DNA of 64,000 nucleotides from Porticoccaceae bacterium (GTDB lineage Bacteria; Pseudomonadota; Gammaproteobacteria; Pseudomonadales; Porticoccaceae): NCBI GenBank assembly GCA_026005035.1, contig BPKH01000001.1, positions 62,001 to 126,000 of the forward strand, read 5' to 3'. Shown piece by piece: positions 32,701 to 44,059 of this stretch (position 1 is its first letter; each line of letters starts with the position of its first letter). The notes under the pieces were generated by a model. It saw only the letters and a program-made list of their open reading frames with translations, ran no database searches and was not told where the DNA came from. The position numbers and the translations under genes were made by a program.

Positions 32701-33174
32701 TCACCACTCCACCAGGCCGGCCCGCTGCCGCTCCACCAGGGCGTCGAAGGCCGCCCGCCACCCGGCCACCTCGGCGCAGTCGAGCCAAGGCGGTCCGCCC
32801 CCCGCCAGGAGGTCGGGGCTTGCGGGCCGCGGGGGCTCGGCGATCCGCCGGCGCGCCGCCAGAAGGGCGGCGAGCCAGCTGTCCGCCGCCTGCTCCAGGG
32901 CCGCCAGCTCGGCCACCTCGGGGGAGACGATGCCGCGGCGGCGGCAAAGCCCTTCGAGTTGGGCTAAATCGGCGATTCCCTCCGCTTCCGGCAGCTGCAA
33001 CGCCTCGGCCAGTTCGCCCAGGTAAAAGCGGTAGGCGAGGGCGAGCTCGAAGACCGCCCCCTCCAACAGCGCCTGGCGGCGATGGCGGTCGGATCGCGCC
33101 TCGCGGACGGCCTGCTCCACCAGCGTGGCCGCCAGCGCGCGCTTCCAGTTCACCGCACCGGCAAGGCCCGCCAC
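32701..33174 (-). CDS. DUF6586-like protein
   Basis: The 157-residue, mainly helical protein (VNWKRALAATLVEQAVREARSDRHRRQALLEGAVFELALAYRF, given here only as its opening) lies between topA and the small acidic gene, the position of DUF6586 (PA3010-type) proteins. Function unknown. The start is uncertain: GTG at 33174, just after the topA stop, or GTG eight codons later (VNWKRA). Confidence 0.65.
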   Translation of the reverse strand: MAGLAGAVNWKRALAATLVEQAVREARSDRHRRQALLEGAVFELALAYRFYLGELAEALQLPEAEGIADLAQLEGLCRRRGIVSPEVAELAALEQAADSWLAALLAARRRIAEPPRPASPDLLAGGGPPWLDCAEVAGWRAAFDALVERQRAGLVEW

Positions 33175-33184
33175 CGCCGTCGCC

Positions 33185-35785
<2,601 letters not shown>

Positions 35786-35868
35786 GGGCGCTTTGCTTCC
35801 CCTCGCTCGCGGCGGACCGGGTGCCCCGCCGGAAGGCCGCGACTATACAACCGGGGGCGCACCCGGGG

Positions 35869-36339
35869 TCAAGGGGCGGCTAGCTGGGCGAGGGCCGCCG
35901 CCAGGCGGGCCACGTCCGCTTCCTCTCCCCGTTCGCGCAGGTAGGCGGCCACGCCCCCCGGCTCGGCGGCGAGGGCGTAGACATCGGCCGGCAACTGGGC
36001 CAAGACGGCCTCGAGGCGCGCCCTGGCGAGAGGGGTCGCCGTTCCCCGCAGCCAGCGCCAGCCCGGCCAGGGCGCCGGGCGGCCGCGGGGCCAGTCGCGG
36101 GCGAGCAGCCACTCGCCCAGTGACGGCGGCGCCTCCCCATAGGCGAGGAAATAGCGCACCGCCTCCACGCGCCGCTCGCCCTCCGGCGCTTCCGGGGCCG
36201 GCACCAGCTGCACCGCGAGGCCGGCCCGGCGAGCGGCGAGGCGCAAGCGCGCCACCCGCTCCTGGCCGGGCGTGGCCTTGATCCACACCAGGGGCGCGAG
36301 GGCGAAGGCGATGCCGACCAGAATCAGCAGGTATTTCAC
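35869..36339 (-). CDS. Membrane-anchored protein of unknown function
   Basis: The 156-residue product has one N-terminal membrane helix (YLLILVGIAFALAPLVWI), a stretch of basic charge (RVARLRLAARRAGLAVQL) and a soluble remainder with WLLARDWPRG and WRWLRGTATPL. Proteins of this build lie upstream of topA in related genomes; function is unknown. GTG at 36339 is the start. It ends 83 bases before topA. Confidence 0.65.
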   Translation of the reverse strand: MKYLLILVGIAFALAPLVWIKATPGQERVARLRLAARRAGLAVQLVPAPEAPEGERRVEAVRYFLAYGEAPPSLGEWLLARDWPRGRPAPWPGWRWLRGTATPLARARLEAVLAQLPADVYALAAEPGGVAAYLRERGEEADVARLAAALAQLAAP

Positions 36340-36427
36340 GCCTTTTCCCCCGCCACTACCGGTGGTTGCCGAGGTCCGCGGCTTTGAGTATGGTTGGCGG
36401 GTCCACCTGCCACCACCGAGGCCGCCG

Positions 36428-36883
36428 GTGTCCGTCTACCAACACGTCCTGGTGGGACTCGATCTCTCCCCCGAGTCCCAACAAGTGATCGACAAGGTCA
36501 AGCTGTTGTTCGATCGCCAACCGCGCCGCATCAGCCTGGTCCACGTCCAGGAGCCGCTCTCCTTCGCTTACGGGGGCGACATCCCCATGGACCTGAGCGA
36601 GATCCAGACCCAGCTCGAAGCCCAGGCCCAGGCGCGCCTTGCCGAGTACGCCGCCCAGCTGCCCATCCACCAGGTGGAGTGCCACGTGATCCTGGGTCAG
36701 CCGGCCCACGAGATGCACCGCTTCGCCCGGGAGCACGGCGTGGACCTGATCGTCGTCGGCAGCCACGGCCGCCACGGGCTGGCGCTGATCTTCGGCTCCA
36801 CCTCCACCGGCGTGCTCCACGGCGCCACCTGCGACGTCCTGGCCATCCGCATCAAGGAAGAAGCGCCGCGCGACGAGGGCTGA
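36428..36883 (+). CDS. Universal stress protein UspA family
   Basis: The 151-residue product starts VSVYQHVLVGLDLSPESQQ, the common Usp opening with Asp in VGLDLS, and ends with the ATP-binding signature G-x2-G-x9-G-S (VVGSHGRHGLALIFGSTSTG) followed by CDVLAIRI. GTG at 36428 has GAGG about 8 bases upstream; the frame is open earlier but not family-like. Likely a cytoplasmic stress protein. Confidence 0.9.
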   Translation: MSVYQHVLVGLDLSPESQQVIDKVKLLFDRQPRRISLVHVQEPLSFAYGGDIPMDLSEIQTQLEAQAQARLAEYAAQLPIHQVECHVILGQPAHEMHRFAREHGVDLIVVGSHGRHGLALIFGSTSTGVLHGATCDVLAIRIKEEAPRDEG

Positions 36884-37154
36884 GCGCGGCGGCGAGCCCG
36901 TGGCGGGCGAGCAGGCGCCGCGCCTGGCCGCGGGTGAAAGGCCAGGGGAGCACCTCTCGCGGCCGCCCCTCGCCGTCTTCCACCGCCAGCACGGGGATCC
37001 GCTCCCGCCAGGGGGCGAGCGCCTGGTCGGCGTCCACCCGCCGCTCCGCCAGGCGGCTGCCGGCGGGCAGCAGGGGATAGACGAGCGCCTTGGCCTGCTC
37101 GCACAGATGGCAGCGGGGCGCGGTGTAGAGAACCGCGCGCCGCGTCCCGATCAC
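36852..37154 (-). CDS. Glutaredoxin-family protein (DUF836 type)
   Basis: The 100-residue product has a thioredoxin-fold start with a CxxC motif (VLYTAPRCHLCEQAKALV) and the cis-Pro region RIPVLAVED. The DUF836 family consists of small glutaredoxin-like proteins of unknown substrate. GTG at 37154 overlaps the upstream stop (GTGA), so it is coupled to the periplasmic protein gene. Its last 32 bases overlap the Usp gene on the opposite strand. Confidence 0.8.
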   Translation of the reverse strand: MIGTRRAVLYTAPRCHLCEQAKALVYPLLPAGSRLAERRVDADQALAPWRERIPVLAVEDGEGRPREVLPWPFTRGQARRLLARHGLAAALSPRRAALLP

Positions 37155-37513
37155 TCCGGATGGGCTTCCTTCCACGCCGCCACCTGCTCGTTGAAGCGGT
37201 CGCCGATGGCGTTGCGCTCGTCGAGGAGGCGCGAATTGAGGTCCAGGCGGCGCTGTTGTTCGGCGGTGGAGAGCTTCTTGAAGGCGTCGGATTGGACGAA
37301 GGCCTCGTTGCAGTCGAGCCAGTCGTCGGCGGCGGCGATGAAGGCCTTGACCGCCTGACTGTTGGCCACGAGCTCGTCCATGGTGGCGGTCTTGCCGTCG
37401 ACCACCGCGGGCGCTTCCGGCACCGGCCCGCACTCGTCGGCCCAGGCGGGGGTGCCGCCCCAGGCGAAGCCGAGCGCCATGACAGCGAGGAGGGTCTTCC
37501 GATATAGTTCCAT
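37151..37513 (-). CDS. Secreted small protein of unknown function
   Basis: The 120-residue product has a signal peptide (MELYRKTLLAVMALGFAW, cleavage after AWA) and a mature part DECGPVPEAPAVVDGKTATM with two Cys (DECG and DWLDCNEAF), mostly helical and charged. It is likely periplasmic. I do not recognise a family, though the Cys pair and the glutaredoxin partner hint at a thiol-related role. ATG at 37513 has GAGGTG upstream. Confidence 0.7.
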   Translation of the reverse strand: MELYRKTLLAVMALGFAWGGTPAWADECGPVPEAPAVVDGKTATMDELVANSQAVKAFIAAADDWLDCNEAFVQSDAFKKLSTAEQQRRLDLNSRLLDERNAIGDRFNEQVAAWKEAHPE

Positions 37514-37619
37514 GGTCACCTCGAATCCCGGTCGAATCCTGGAGTCAGCCTGCCATGGGGGCGGGATTTTGGCAACGCTCCGGGACGCCGGCCGACACAG
37601 CCCCGAACGGGAGAGCGCG

Positions 37620-40541
37620 ATGAACCGACCCTTCGCCACCACCGCCTTCGAGCCCCTGCGCCGCCACCCCATCGCCTCCCTCAACCTGGTGGTGGAGCAC
37701 TACCGCCATCCCGCCACCGGTGCCGAGCACTACCACCTGGCCTGCGACTCGGACGAAAACGTCTTCCTGGTGGCCCTGCGCACCGTGCCCCAGGATTCCA
37801 CCGGCGTCGCCCACATCCTCGAGCACACGGTGCTGTGCGGCAGCGAGCGCTATCCGGTTCGCGATCCCTTCTTCCTCATGATCCGGCGCTCGCTGAACAC
37901 CTTCATGAACGCCCTGACCAGCGCCGACTGGACCGCCTATCCCTTCGCGAGCCGCAACCGCAAAGACTTTTTCAACCTGCTCGACGTCTACCTCGACGCG
38001 GTGTTCTTTCCCCTCCTCGACCCCCTCGACTTCGCCCAGGAGGGGCACCGCCTGGAGTTTGCGGAGCCGGACAACCCAGACAGCCCCCTGGTGCGCAAGG
38101 GAGTGGTCTACAACGAGATGAAGGGCGCCATGAGCTCGGTCACCGCCCAGCTGTGGCAGGCCCTCGGCCGCTACCTGTGGCCCACCACTACCTACCACTA
38201 CAACAGCGGCGGCGATCCCGCGTGCATCCCAGACCTCACCCACGAAGCGCTGGTGGCCTTCCACCGCCTTCACTACCACCCCGGCAATGCCGTCTTTCTC
38301 TCCTACGGCGACATCCCGGCCGGCGACATTCAAGCGCGCCTGGCGGAGCGCGTCCTCGGCCGTTTCGGCCGCCCCGAACGGCGGATCGCGGTGCCCGACG
38401 AGAAGCGCTATCTCGCCCCCGTGCGGGTGGAGGAGGCCTATCCCTTCGACGAAGAGGGGGACCCGGCGCACCACGGCCACGTGGTGCTCGGCTGGCTGCT
38501 CGGCCACAGCGCCGACCCCCTGGAGGCCATGGAGGCGCGGCTGCTCACCGGGGTGTTGCTCGACAACTCCGCCTCGCCGCTCTTGCACGCCCTGGAGACC
38601 ACCGAGCTGGGCAGCGCGCCCTCCCCCTTGTGCGGCCTCGACGACTCCCAACGGGAGCTGTGCTTCGTCTGCGGCCTGGAAGGCACCGACCCGGAGAAGG
38701 CCGAGGCCGTGGAACGGTTGGTGCTCGGGGTGCTGGAAGAGGTGGCGGAGCGGGGCGTGGACCGCGAGCAGGTGGAGGCCTGCCTGCACCAGTTGGAGCT
38801 GGAACAGCGCGAAATCACCGGCGGCACCTACCCCTACGGGCTCGAACTGCTGCTCTCCGCCCTGCCGGCCGCCCTCCACGGCGGCGATCCGGTGGCCGCC
38901 CTGGACATCGACCCCACTCTGGAACAGCTGCGCCGCAACGCCGCCGATCCGGACTACATCAAGCGCCTCACCCGCCGGCTCCTGCTCGACAACCAGCACC
39001 GGGTGCGGCTCACCCTCCGCCCCGACCCCGAGCTGTCGGCCCGCCGCCTGAAGGCGGAGCGGGCCGAGCTGGAGCGGCTGCGCGCCGCCCTGGGCGAGGA
39101 AGAGGCGCGCGCCCTCGTCGATCTCGCCGCAAGCCTCCGGGAGCGCCAGGCGCGCAAACAGGACGTGTCGGTGTTGCCCAAAGTGGGGCTCGAGGATGTG
39201 CCCCGCACCTTCCACTACGTCTCCTGCGCGCGGCGCCTCGACCGTCCCGCTCCCATCGCCGTCTACCAGGCGGGCACCAACGGGCTGGTCTACCAGCAAG
39301 TGATCCACCGGCTGCCCGCCCTCGAGCCCGGCGAATGGGAGTGGCTGCCCATCTACGCCGCGGTGCTCACCGAGGTGGGGGTGGGCGAGCGCGATTACCT
39401 GGCCACCCAGCGTTGGCAGGCCGCGGTGTGCGGCGCGATCCACGCCTACGCCGAGGCGCGGGGCCACGCCCTGGACGCCGCCGAGCTGCGCGGCCACCTG
39501 ACCCTCTCCGCCAAGGGGCTCGGCCGCAACCAGATCCCGCTCACCGAGCTGATGCTCCAAACCCTGGCCGCGGTCCGCTTCGACGAACTGGAGCGGCTGC
39601 GCGACCTGGTGGCCCAGATGCGCGCCCGGGCGGACAAGGGCATTCCCGGCAGCGGCCACCTCCTCGCCATGGGCGCGGCGGCGCGCCGCTTCTCCCCCGG
39701 GGCGGCGGCGGCCTTCCGGCTGGGCGGGCTGGGCGCCATCGCCCGGCTGCGCGCCCTCGACGCCGAGCTCGCCGAGCCGGAGCCACGCGAGCAGCTGGCA
39801 GAACGGCTCGCCGCCTTCCACCGGCGCATCGCCGCCGCGCCCCGCCAGTACCTGCTGGTGGCCGAGGGAGACCGCCTGGAGGCGTTCACCGCGGCCCTCG
39901 CCGAACGGGTGCCGGCGACCCCCGACTCGCCGCCCACACCCCTCGCCCCGCCCGCCGCGGACGGCGCCGAAGGGGAGTTCTGGAAGGTGCCCGCCCAGGT
40001 GAACTACTGCGCCCGGGTCTACCCCACGGTGCCCCTGGGCCACCCGGACGCCCCCGCCCTCTCGGTGCTCGCCCACTTCTTGCGCAACGGCTTTCTCCAC
40101 ACCGCGGTCCGCGAACAGGGCGGGGCCTACGGCGGCGGCGCGAGCCAGGACAACCAGCACGCCACCTTCCGCTTCTACTCCTACCGCGACCCCAGACTCG
40201 CCGAAACCCTGGCCGACTTCGACCGCGCCCTGGCCTGGCTCGCCGAGGCGAACCACGACTTTGCCGCCCTGGAAGAAGCCATCCTGGGGGTGATCGCCGC
40301 CGTGGACAAACCCTCTTCACCCGCCGGGGAGGCCAAGAAGACCTTCCACGCCGAACTGTACGGGGCCACATCGGAGGTGCGCGAGAACTTCCGGCGGGCG
40401 GTGCTGGACGTCACCCTCGACGACCTGCGCCGGGTGGCAGAGCGCTACCTGCGACCGGAGCGGGCCGCCACCGCCGTGTTGGGACCCGCCGAGCGGGCGG
40501 CGGAAGCCGAGGACCTCGGCCTCGCGGTGCAAACCCTGTAA
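37620..40541 (+). CDS. M16C-family zinc peptidase (presequence protease-like)
   Basis: The 973-residue product has the inverted zinc motif HxxEH (AHILEHTVLCGS) near residue 70, the downstream Glu (NEMKGAM), four insulinase-like domains and NSGGDPACIPDLTHEALVAFHRLHYHP. Length and layout match PreP/Cym1-type peptidases, which degrade short unstructured peptides. No signal peptide is seen. ATG at 37620; the frame runs upstream but over the divergent gene's promoter. Confidence 0.92.
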   Translation: MNRPFATTAFEPLRRHPIASLNLVVEHYRHPATGAEHYHLACDSDENVFLVALRTVPQDSTGVAHILEHTVLCGSERYPVRDPFFLMIRRSLNTFMNALTSADWTAYPFASRNRKDFFNLLDVYLDAVFFPLLDPLDFAQEGHRLEFAEPDNPDSPLVRKGVVYNEMKGAMSSVTAQLWQALGRYLWPTTTYHYNSGGDPACIPDLTHEALVAFHRLHYHPGNAVFLSYGDIPAGDIQARLAERVLGRFGRPERRIAVPDEKRYLAPVRVEEAYPFDEEGDPAHHGHVVLGWLLGHSADPLEAMEARLLTGVLLDNSASPLLHALETTELGSAPSPLCGLDDSQRELCFVCGLEGTDPEKAEAVERLVLGVLEEVAERGVDREQVEACLHQLELEQREITGGTYPYGLELLLSALPAALHGGDPVAALDIDPTLEQLRRNAADPDYIKRLTRRLLLDNQHRVRLTLRPDPELSARRLKAERAELERLRAALGEEEARALVDLAASLRERQARKQDVSVLPKVGLEDVPRTFHYVSCARRLDRPAPIAVYQAGTNGLVYQQVIHRLPALEPGEWEWLPIYAAVLTEVGVGERDYLATQRWQAAVCGAIHAYAEARGHALDAAELRGHLTLSAKGLGRNQIPLTELMLQTLAAVRFDELERLRDLVAQMRARADKGIPGSGHLLAMGAAARRFSPGAAAAFRLGGLGAIARLRALDAELAEPEPREQLAERLAAFHRRIAAAPRQYLLVAEGDRLEAFTAALAERVPATPDSPPTPLAPPAADGAEGEFWKVPAQVNYCARVYPTVPLGHPDAPALSVLAHFLRNGFLHTAVREQGGAYGGGASQDNQHATFRFYSYRDPRLAETLADFDRALAWLAEANHDFAALEEAILGVIAAVDKPSSPAGEAKKTFHAELYGATSEVRENFRRAVLDVTLDDLRRVAERYLRPERAATAVLGPAERAAEAEDLGLAVQTL

Positions 40542-40571
40542 ACCCTGGGTACGGCGGCGGCCCGCTGTACC

Positions 40572-41276
40572 TCAGCGCCTCCCCGCCAGCCGCGAGGTGG
40601 AACGCGCCGCGGTGCGCGCCGCCTCCCCCCGCAGGCCGTGGAGGAAGAGGCGCACGCTCTGCTCGGTGTGGCGCGCCACCTCCTCCGGCGTCAGGGCGAC
40701 ACCCCAGGCGGAGGCGTTGGCCACCCGCCCCACCACCAGATTCAGGAAGGCCAGCGCCGCCCCTTCCGGATCGTCCAGCGCGCCCAGCTTGCGGGTGAAC
40801 AGGTCGGCGAGGTAGGCGATGGTGGGGCCCGTGCCCTCCCGGTAGGTGTAGGCGCTGATCTCGGGAAAGCGGCGGGCCTCGGCGTTGGTGATGCGCAACA
40901 GCTTCAACCCCAGGGGGGTGAGCATGTTGTCCACCAGGATGCGGCCGATGCGGTGCAGCGTCTCCTCCAGATCTTCGCTCTCCGCCGCCCGCAGCCGCTC
41001 CACGGGCACGATCCAGGCGTCGATGGCCCACTTCAGGGCCGCCTTGAAGAGGCGCATCTTGTCGCCGTGCTTGGCATAGACGGTGCGCTTGGCCATCCCC
41101 ACGGAGGCGGCCACCGCCTCCATGGTGGTCCGCTCGAAGCCCCGCTCCAGGAACAGATCGAGGGCGTTTTCCAGAAGCTCCCGACTGCGCCGCTCGGCCT
41201 GCTCGCGGGTGGGCCTGCCCGGACCCGGCCGGGAAGGATCCCGCCTGCGCCCCGTGGACGGCTTCCGCTTGCCCAA
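40572..41276 (-). CDS. TetR/AcrR family transcriptional regulator
   Basis: The 234-residue product has the TetR N-terminal HTH (RSRELLENALDLFLERGFERTTMEAVAASVG with MAKRTVYAKHGDK, given in pieces) at about residues 30-75 and a ligand-binding C-terminal region (TetR_C). The start is TTG at 41276 with GGAGGGAGAG 5-14 bases upstream; the frame continues far upstream without family resemblance. It is convergent with the M16C gene and divergent from the NTF2-like gene at 41545, a likely target. Ligand unknown. Confidence 0.85.
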   Translation of the reverse strand: MGKRKPSTGRRRDPSRPGPGRPTREQAERRSRELLENALDLFLERGFERTTMEAVAASVGMAKRTVYAKHGDKMRLFKAALKWAIDAWIVPVERLRAAESEDLEETLHRIGRILVDNMLTPLGLKLLRITNAEARRFPEISAYTYREGTGPTIAYLADLFTRKLGALDDPEGAALAFLNLVVGRVANASAWGVALTPEEVARHTEQSVRLFLHGLRGEAARTAARSTSRLAGRR

Positions 41277-41544
41277 GGTCTCTCCCTCCCGTCGTGCCCG
41301 CGGCCCCGCTGGCCGGTCCGCGCCAAGCTTAGGGGAGCCGGTATGTGCGGGCAAGAGTCGCGCCGGAGCGCCAATCGGCCGCCAAAGCGCCGCGCGAGCG
41401 CACCCCTCCTTGCGACCCGGGCGGCGCGCTTCCATGCTTGCTCGAGAGCGGAACGAGGAGGCTGCGACTCCCCCGGCAAGAGGCGCGACTTGCCCATTTT
41501 CACACCGCCCTGGACCATTGGCTCGCCGAAGAGGAGGATCAGCC
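41277..41544. other. Intergenic region between the TetR gene and an NTF2-like gene
   Basis: 268 bases without a gene. I see no perfect palindrome for the regulator and no clear promoter hexamers. Confidence 0.3.
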
Positions 41545-42009
41545 GTGATCACCCTGCACGCGGCCGCATTGGAAGAAGGAGTCGGCCCCCACGGGCGCAC
41601 CGTCCTCGCCTACACCCGCATGGTGGAAGAGCGCGCCCGGGGCGGGGATTCACCCCCGGACTGGAAGCCGCTGGAGGCGCTGGTGGCGGTGGACGACTTC
41701 CAGCGGGTGGGCGCCTACGGGGAGCGGATGAACTGGCGGGAATATGTCGACTTTCTCGGCCGCTGGGCGGGCAGCACCCGCTTCGAGGCCGCCCTCCACC
41801 GCCTGGTGGAAGTGGGCGAGCTGGTGTTTCAGGAGCTCACCGAGCGCCACTGGCACGGCGAGGCGTTCATGGAAAAAGAGGTGCTCGTCGTCTACGCCTT
41901 CGACGACCGGGGCCGGATCCGCCACATCGCCGTCTATGAGCAGCGCGCCGACGACGGCCTGTGGATCGCCGAGGCGGCCCGCGCCGCCACCGGCAGAGGC
42001 GCGCCTTAG
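41545..42009 (+). CDS. NTF2-like domain protein
   Basis: The 154-residue product has an NTF2-like fold pattern (MNWREYVDFLGRWAGST, VGELVFQELTERHWHGE, VLVVYAFDDRGRIRHIAVYEQ). SnoaL-like enzymes and unknown binding proteins share this fold. The function is not clear. GTG at 41545 follows GAGGAGG. It meets the next gene tail to tail, sharing 3 bases. Confidence 0.6.
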   Translation: MITLHAAALEEGVGPHGRTVLAYTRMVEERARGGDSPPDWKPLEALVAVDDFQRVGAYGERMNWREYVDFLGRWAGSTRFEAALHRLVEVGELVFQELTERHWHGEAFMEKEVLVVYAFDDRGRIRHIAVYEQRADDGLWIAEAARAATGRGAP

Positions 42010-42425
42010 AAGTCCACCGCAAAGCGGCGGTGGGCGATCAGCCAGCGACCCTCCCGGCGGCAAAACCGGTCGGTGTACACGCCGCTGCGGCGCGCTCCGC
42101 CGCCGTCTAGGTAAAGGCAATACGCGATCCCTCGGGCGCTTTCGCCTTCCACCTCGATCTCCACCGTGGTGAGGTGGTGGCGCATCACCCCGCCGGGGAT
42201 CGCGCCCTGGCGGACCGCGGCGAAGAAATCGACGGCGAAGGCGCGGATCGCCTCGCGGCCCTCGAGGCGCAAGGGCCCGCGACCGGGGAAGTCGGCGAAT
42301 TCGAGCACCCCGTCCGGGGCGAAACAGGCCACGTAGCCCTCCACGTCCAGGGCATCGCCGGCCAGGGTGTAGCGATTCACCAGTTCGCGGATCGCCTCGC
42401 GCGCGAGCAGCCGTTCGAGATCCAT
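42006..42425 (-). CDS. SnoaL/NTF2-like domain protein
   Basis: The 139-residue product has the SnoaL_4 pattern: LLAREAIRELVNRYTLAGDALDVEGYVACFAPDGV near the N-terminus (given in part), RHHLTTVEIEVEGES and YTDRFCRREGRWLIAHRRFAVDF at the end. These proteins can be dehydratase- or isomerase-like; the substrate is unknown. ATG at 42425. Confidence 0.8.
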   Translation of the reverse strand: MDLERLLAREAIRELVNRYTLAGDALDVEGYVACFAPDGVLEFADFPGRGPLRLEGREAIRAFAVDFFAAVRQGAIPGGVMRHHLTTVEIEVEGESARGIAYCLYLDGGGARRSGVYTDRFCRREGRWLIAHRRFAVDF

Positions 42426-42499
42426 CGGTAGCGCCTTCCGACTCTGCGCCGAGGCTAGCGCAAACCCGCCCCCGGCGCCAACGGGCGGCCAAGCCTCCG

Positions 42500-43603
42500 C
42501 TAGGGGAACGCGCCCAGTGGCTCGCCCAGGGCCGCCGCCACCGCCGGGTGGACGATCCGCCCCCGGTAGACGTTGAGACCGGCGCGCAGGTGGGGGTCTT
42601 GCTCCAGGGCCTTGAGGATCCCCGCCTGGGCCATGCGCAGCACGTAGGGGCCGGTGATGTGGGTCAGCGCCAGGGTCGCGGTGCGCGCCACGGCGCTCGG
42701 CATGTTGGGCACGCAATAGTGGATCACCCCCTCCTCCACGTACACCGGGTGATCCAGGTCGGTGGGGCGGGAGGTCTCGAAACAGCCTCCCTGGTCGATG
42801 GCCACGTCGATCAGCACCGTACCCGGCGCCATTTCCCGCACCAGCTCGCGGTCCACCACCCGCGGCGCCCGGGCACCGGGAATGAGCACCGAGCCCACCA
42901 CCAGGTCGGCGCGGCGCACCTCCTTCGCCACCCGCCCGGGCTCCGCCAGATGGCAGACGGCGCCGCGCTCGGCGAGCCAGGCCAGTTGGGGAAGCCGGGC
43001 GGGATTGGCGTCGAACACGGCCACCGCCGCCCCCATGCCGAGCGCCACCCAGGCGGCGTTGCTGCCCACGTTGCCCCCGCCCAGGATCACCACCCGAGCG
43101 GGCGGCGCGCCCTCGAGGCCGCTCAACAGGATGCCCCGTCCCCCCTCGGTGTTCTCGAGGTAGTGCGCCCCCACCTGGGTGGCGAGCCGGCCGGCGATCT
43201 GGCTCATGGGCGTGAGCAGGGGCAGTCGTCCCCGCTCGTCGGTAACCGTCTCGTAGGCAATGGCGACGCAACCGGCCGCCATGAGCGCCCGCGCCAGCTC
43301 CGGATTGGGCGCGAGGTGCAGATAGGTGAACAGGGCCTGACCGGGGCGCAACAGGGGCCATTCCTCGGGTAGCGGTTCCTTGACCTTGACCAGCAAGTCC
43401 GCCTGCCCGTAGACCTCCTCCGGCCCCGCCACCAGCTCGGCTCCGGCGGCCCCGTAGTCGGCATCGGGAAACCCCGCACGCTCGCCGCAGCCCCGCTCGG
43501 CGAGCACCCGGTGGCCGCGGGCCACCAACTCCCGAACCCAGTGGGGGGTGAGGCCCACCCGGTATTCGTGGCGTTTGATCTCGCGGGGAATTCCGATCTG
43601 CAT
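42500..43603 (-). CDS. ald: Alanine dehydrogenase
   Basis: Ald interconverts L-alanine and pyruvate with NAD(H). The 367-residue product begins MQIGIPREIKRHEYRVGLTP with the substrate Lys/Arg region, has KVKEPLPEEW (catalytic Lys), LLTPMSQIAGR, the Rossmann motif ILGGGNVGSNAA, and the end YCVPNMPSAVARTAT. ATG at 43603 with GAGGAG upstream. It stands alone; may serve nitrogen balance or redox balance. Confidence 0.95.
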   Translation of the reverse strand: MQIGIPREIKRHEYRVGLTPHWVRELVARGHRVLAERGCGERAGFPDADYGAAGAELVAGPEEVYGQADLLVKVKEPLPEEWPLLRPGQALFTYLHLAPNPELARALMAAGCVAIAYETVTDERGRLPLLTPMSQIAGRLATQVGAHYLENTEGGRGILLSGLEGAPPARVVILGGGNVGSNAAWVALGMGAAVAVFDANPARLPQLAWLAERGAVCHLAEPGRVAKEVRRADLVVGSVLIPGARAPRVVDRELVREMAPGTVLIDVAIDQGGCFETSRPTDLDHPVYVEEGVIHYCVPNMPSAVARTATLALTHITGPYVLRMAQAGILKALEQDPHLRAGLNVYRGRIVHPAVAAALGEPLGAFP

Positions 43604-43802
43604 GGCGCGCTCCTCACCCGGTCGCGCCATTCTAGCGCGGCGGCGAAAGACTTCGGGACGGCGGCGCGGGGAGAGGAGGGCGCGCCCCACCCGCTCGGCC
43701 CCGCAGTTCGAGGCCGCCCGAGTGCTGGACTCCAGCCTTCGCTGGCCACCTTCTCGCTCCCAACCAGTTCAGACCAGCCCCACAGACCAGAGGCTGTGCG
43801 GG

Positions 43803-43831
43803 TTGACGGGACAGGGGCTTTTGCCTATAGT
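43803..43831 (+). promoter_or_regulatory. Sigma-70 promoter of tRNA-Arg
   Basis: TTGACG (43803-43808), 17-base spacer, TATAGT (43826-43831). Transcription would start near 43838, 6 bases before the tRNA. Confidence 0.8.
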
Positions 43832-43843
43832 CTGCGGTCCCGC

Positions 43844-43920
43844 GCACTCGTAGCTCAGCTGGATAGAGTACTCGGCTACGAACCGAGCGGTCGGAGGTTC
43901 GAATCCTCCCGAGTGCGCCA
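43844..43920 (+). tRNA. tRNA-Arg (ACG)
   Basis: A 77-nt cloverleaf: acceptor GCACTCG/CGAGTGC with discriminator G and encoded CCA, anticodon arm CTCGG-CTACGAA-CCGAG giving anticodon ACG (inosine-modified, reads CGN), T arm GGAGG-TTCGAAT-CCTCC. Confidence 0.97.
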
Positions 43921-44059
43921 TTTCCCTTCCCCTCCTGCTCGGCAAGAGCGGCATTGCGCGCACCGCCGCCCGCGGCAAACCCCGTTCTACCCCGTTGGCG
44001 CAGCGCGGTCCGGTGCGTTAGGCTAGCCTTCCCGTTTCCTGGCACCGCACTAAGACGCG

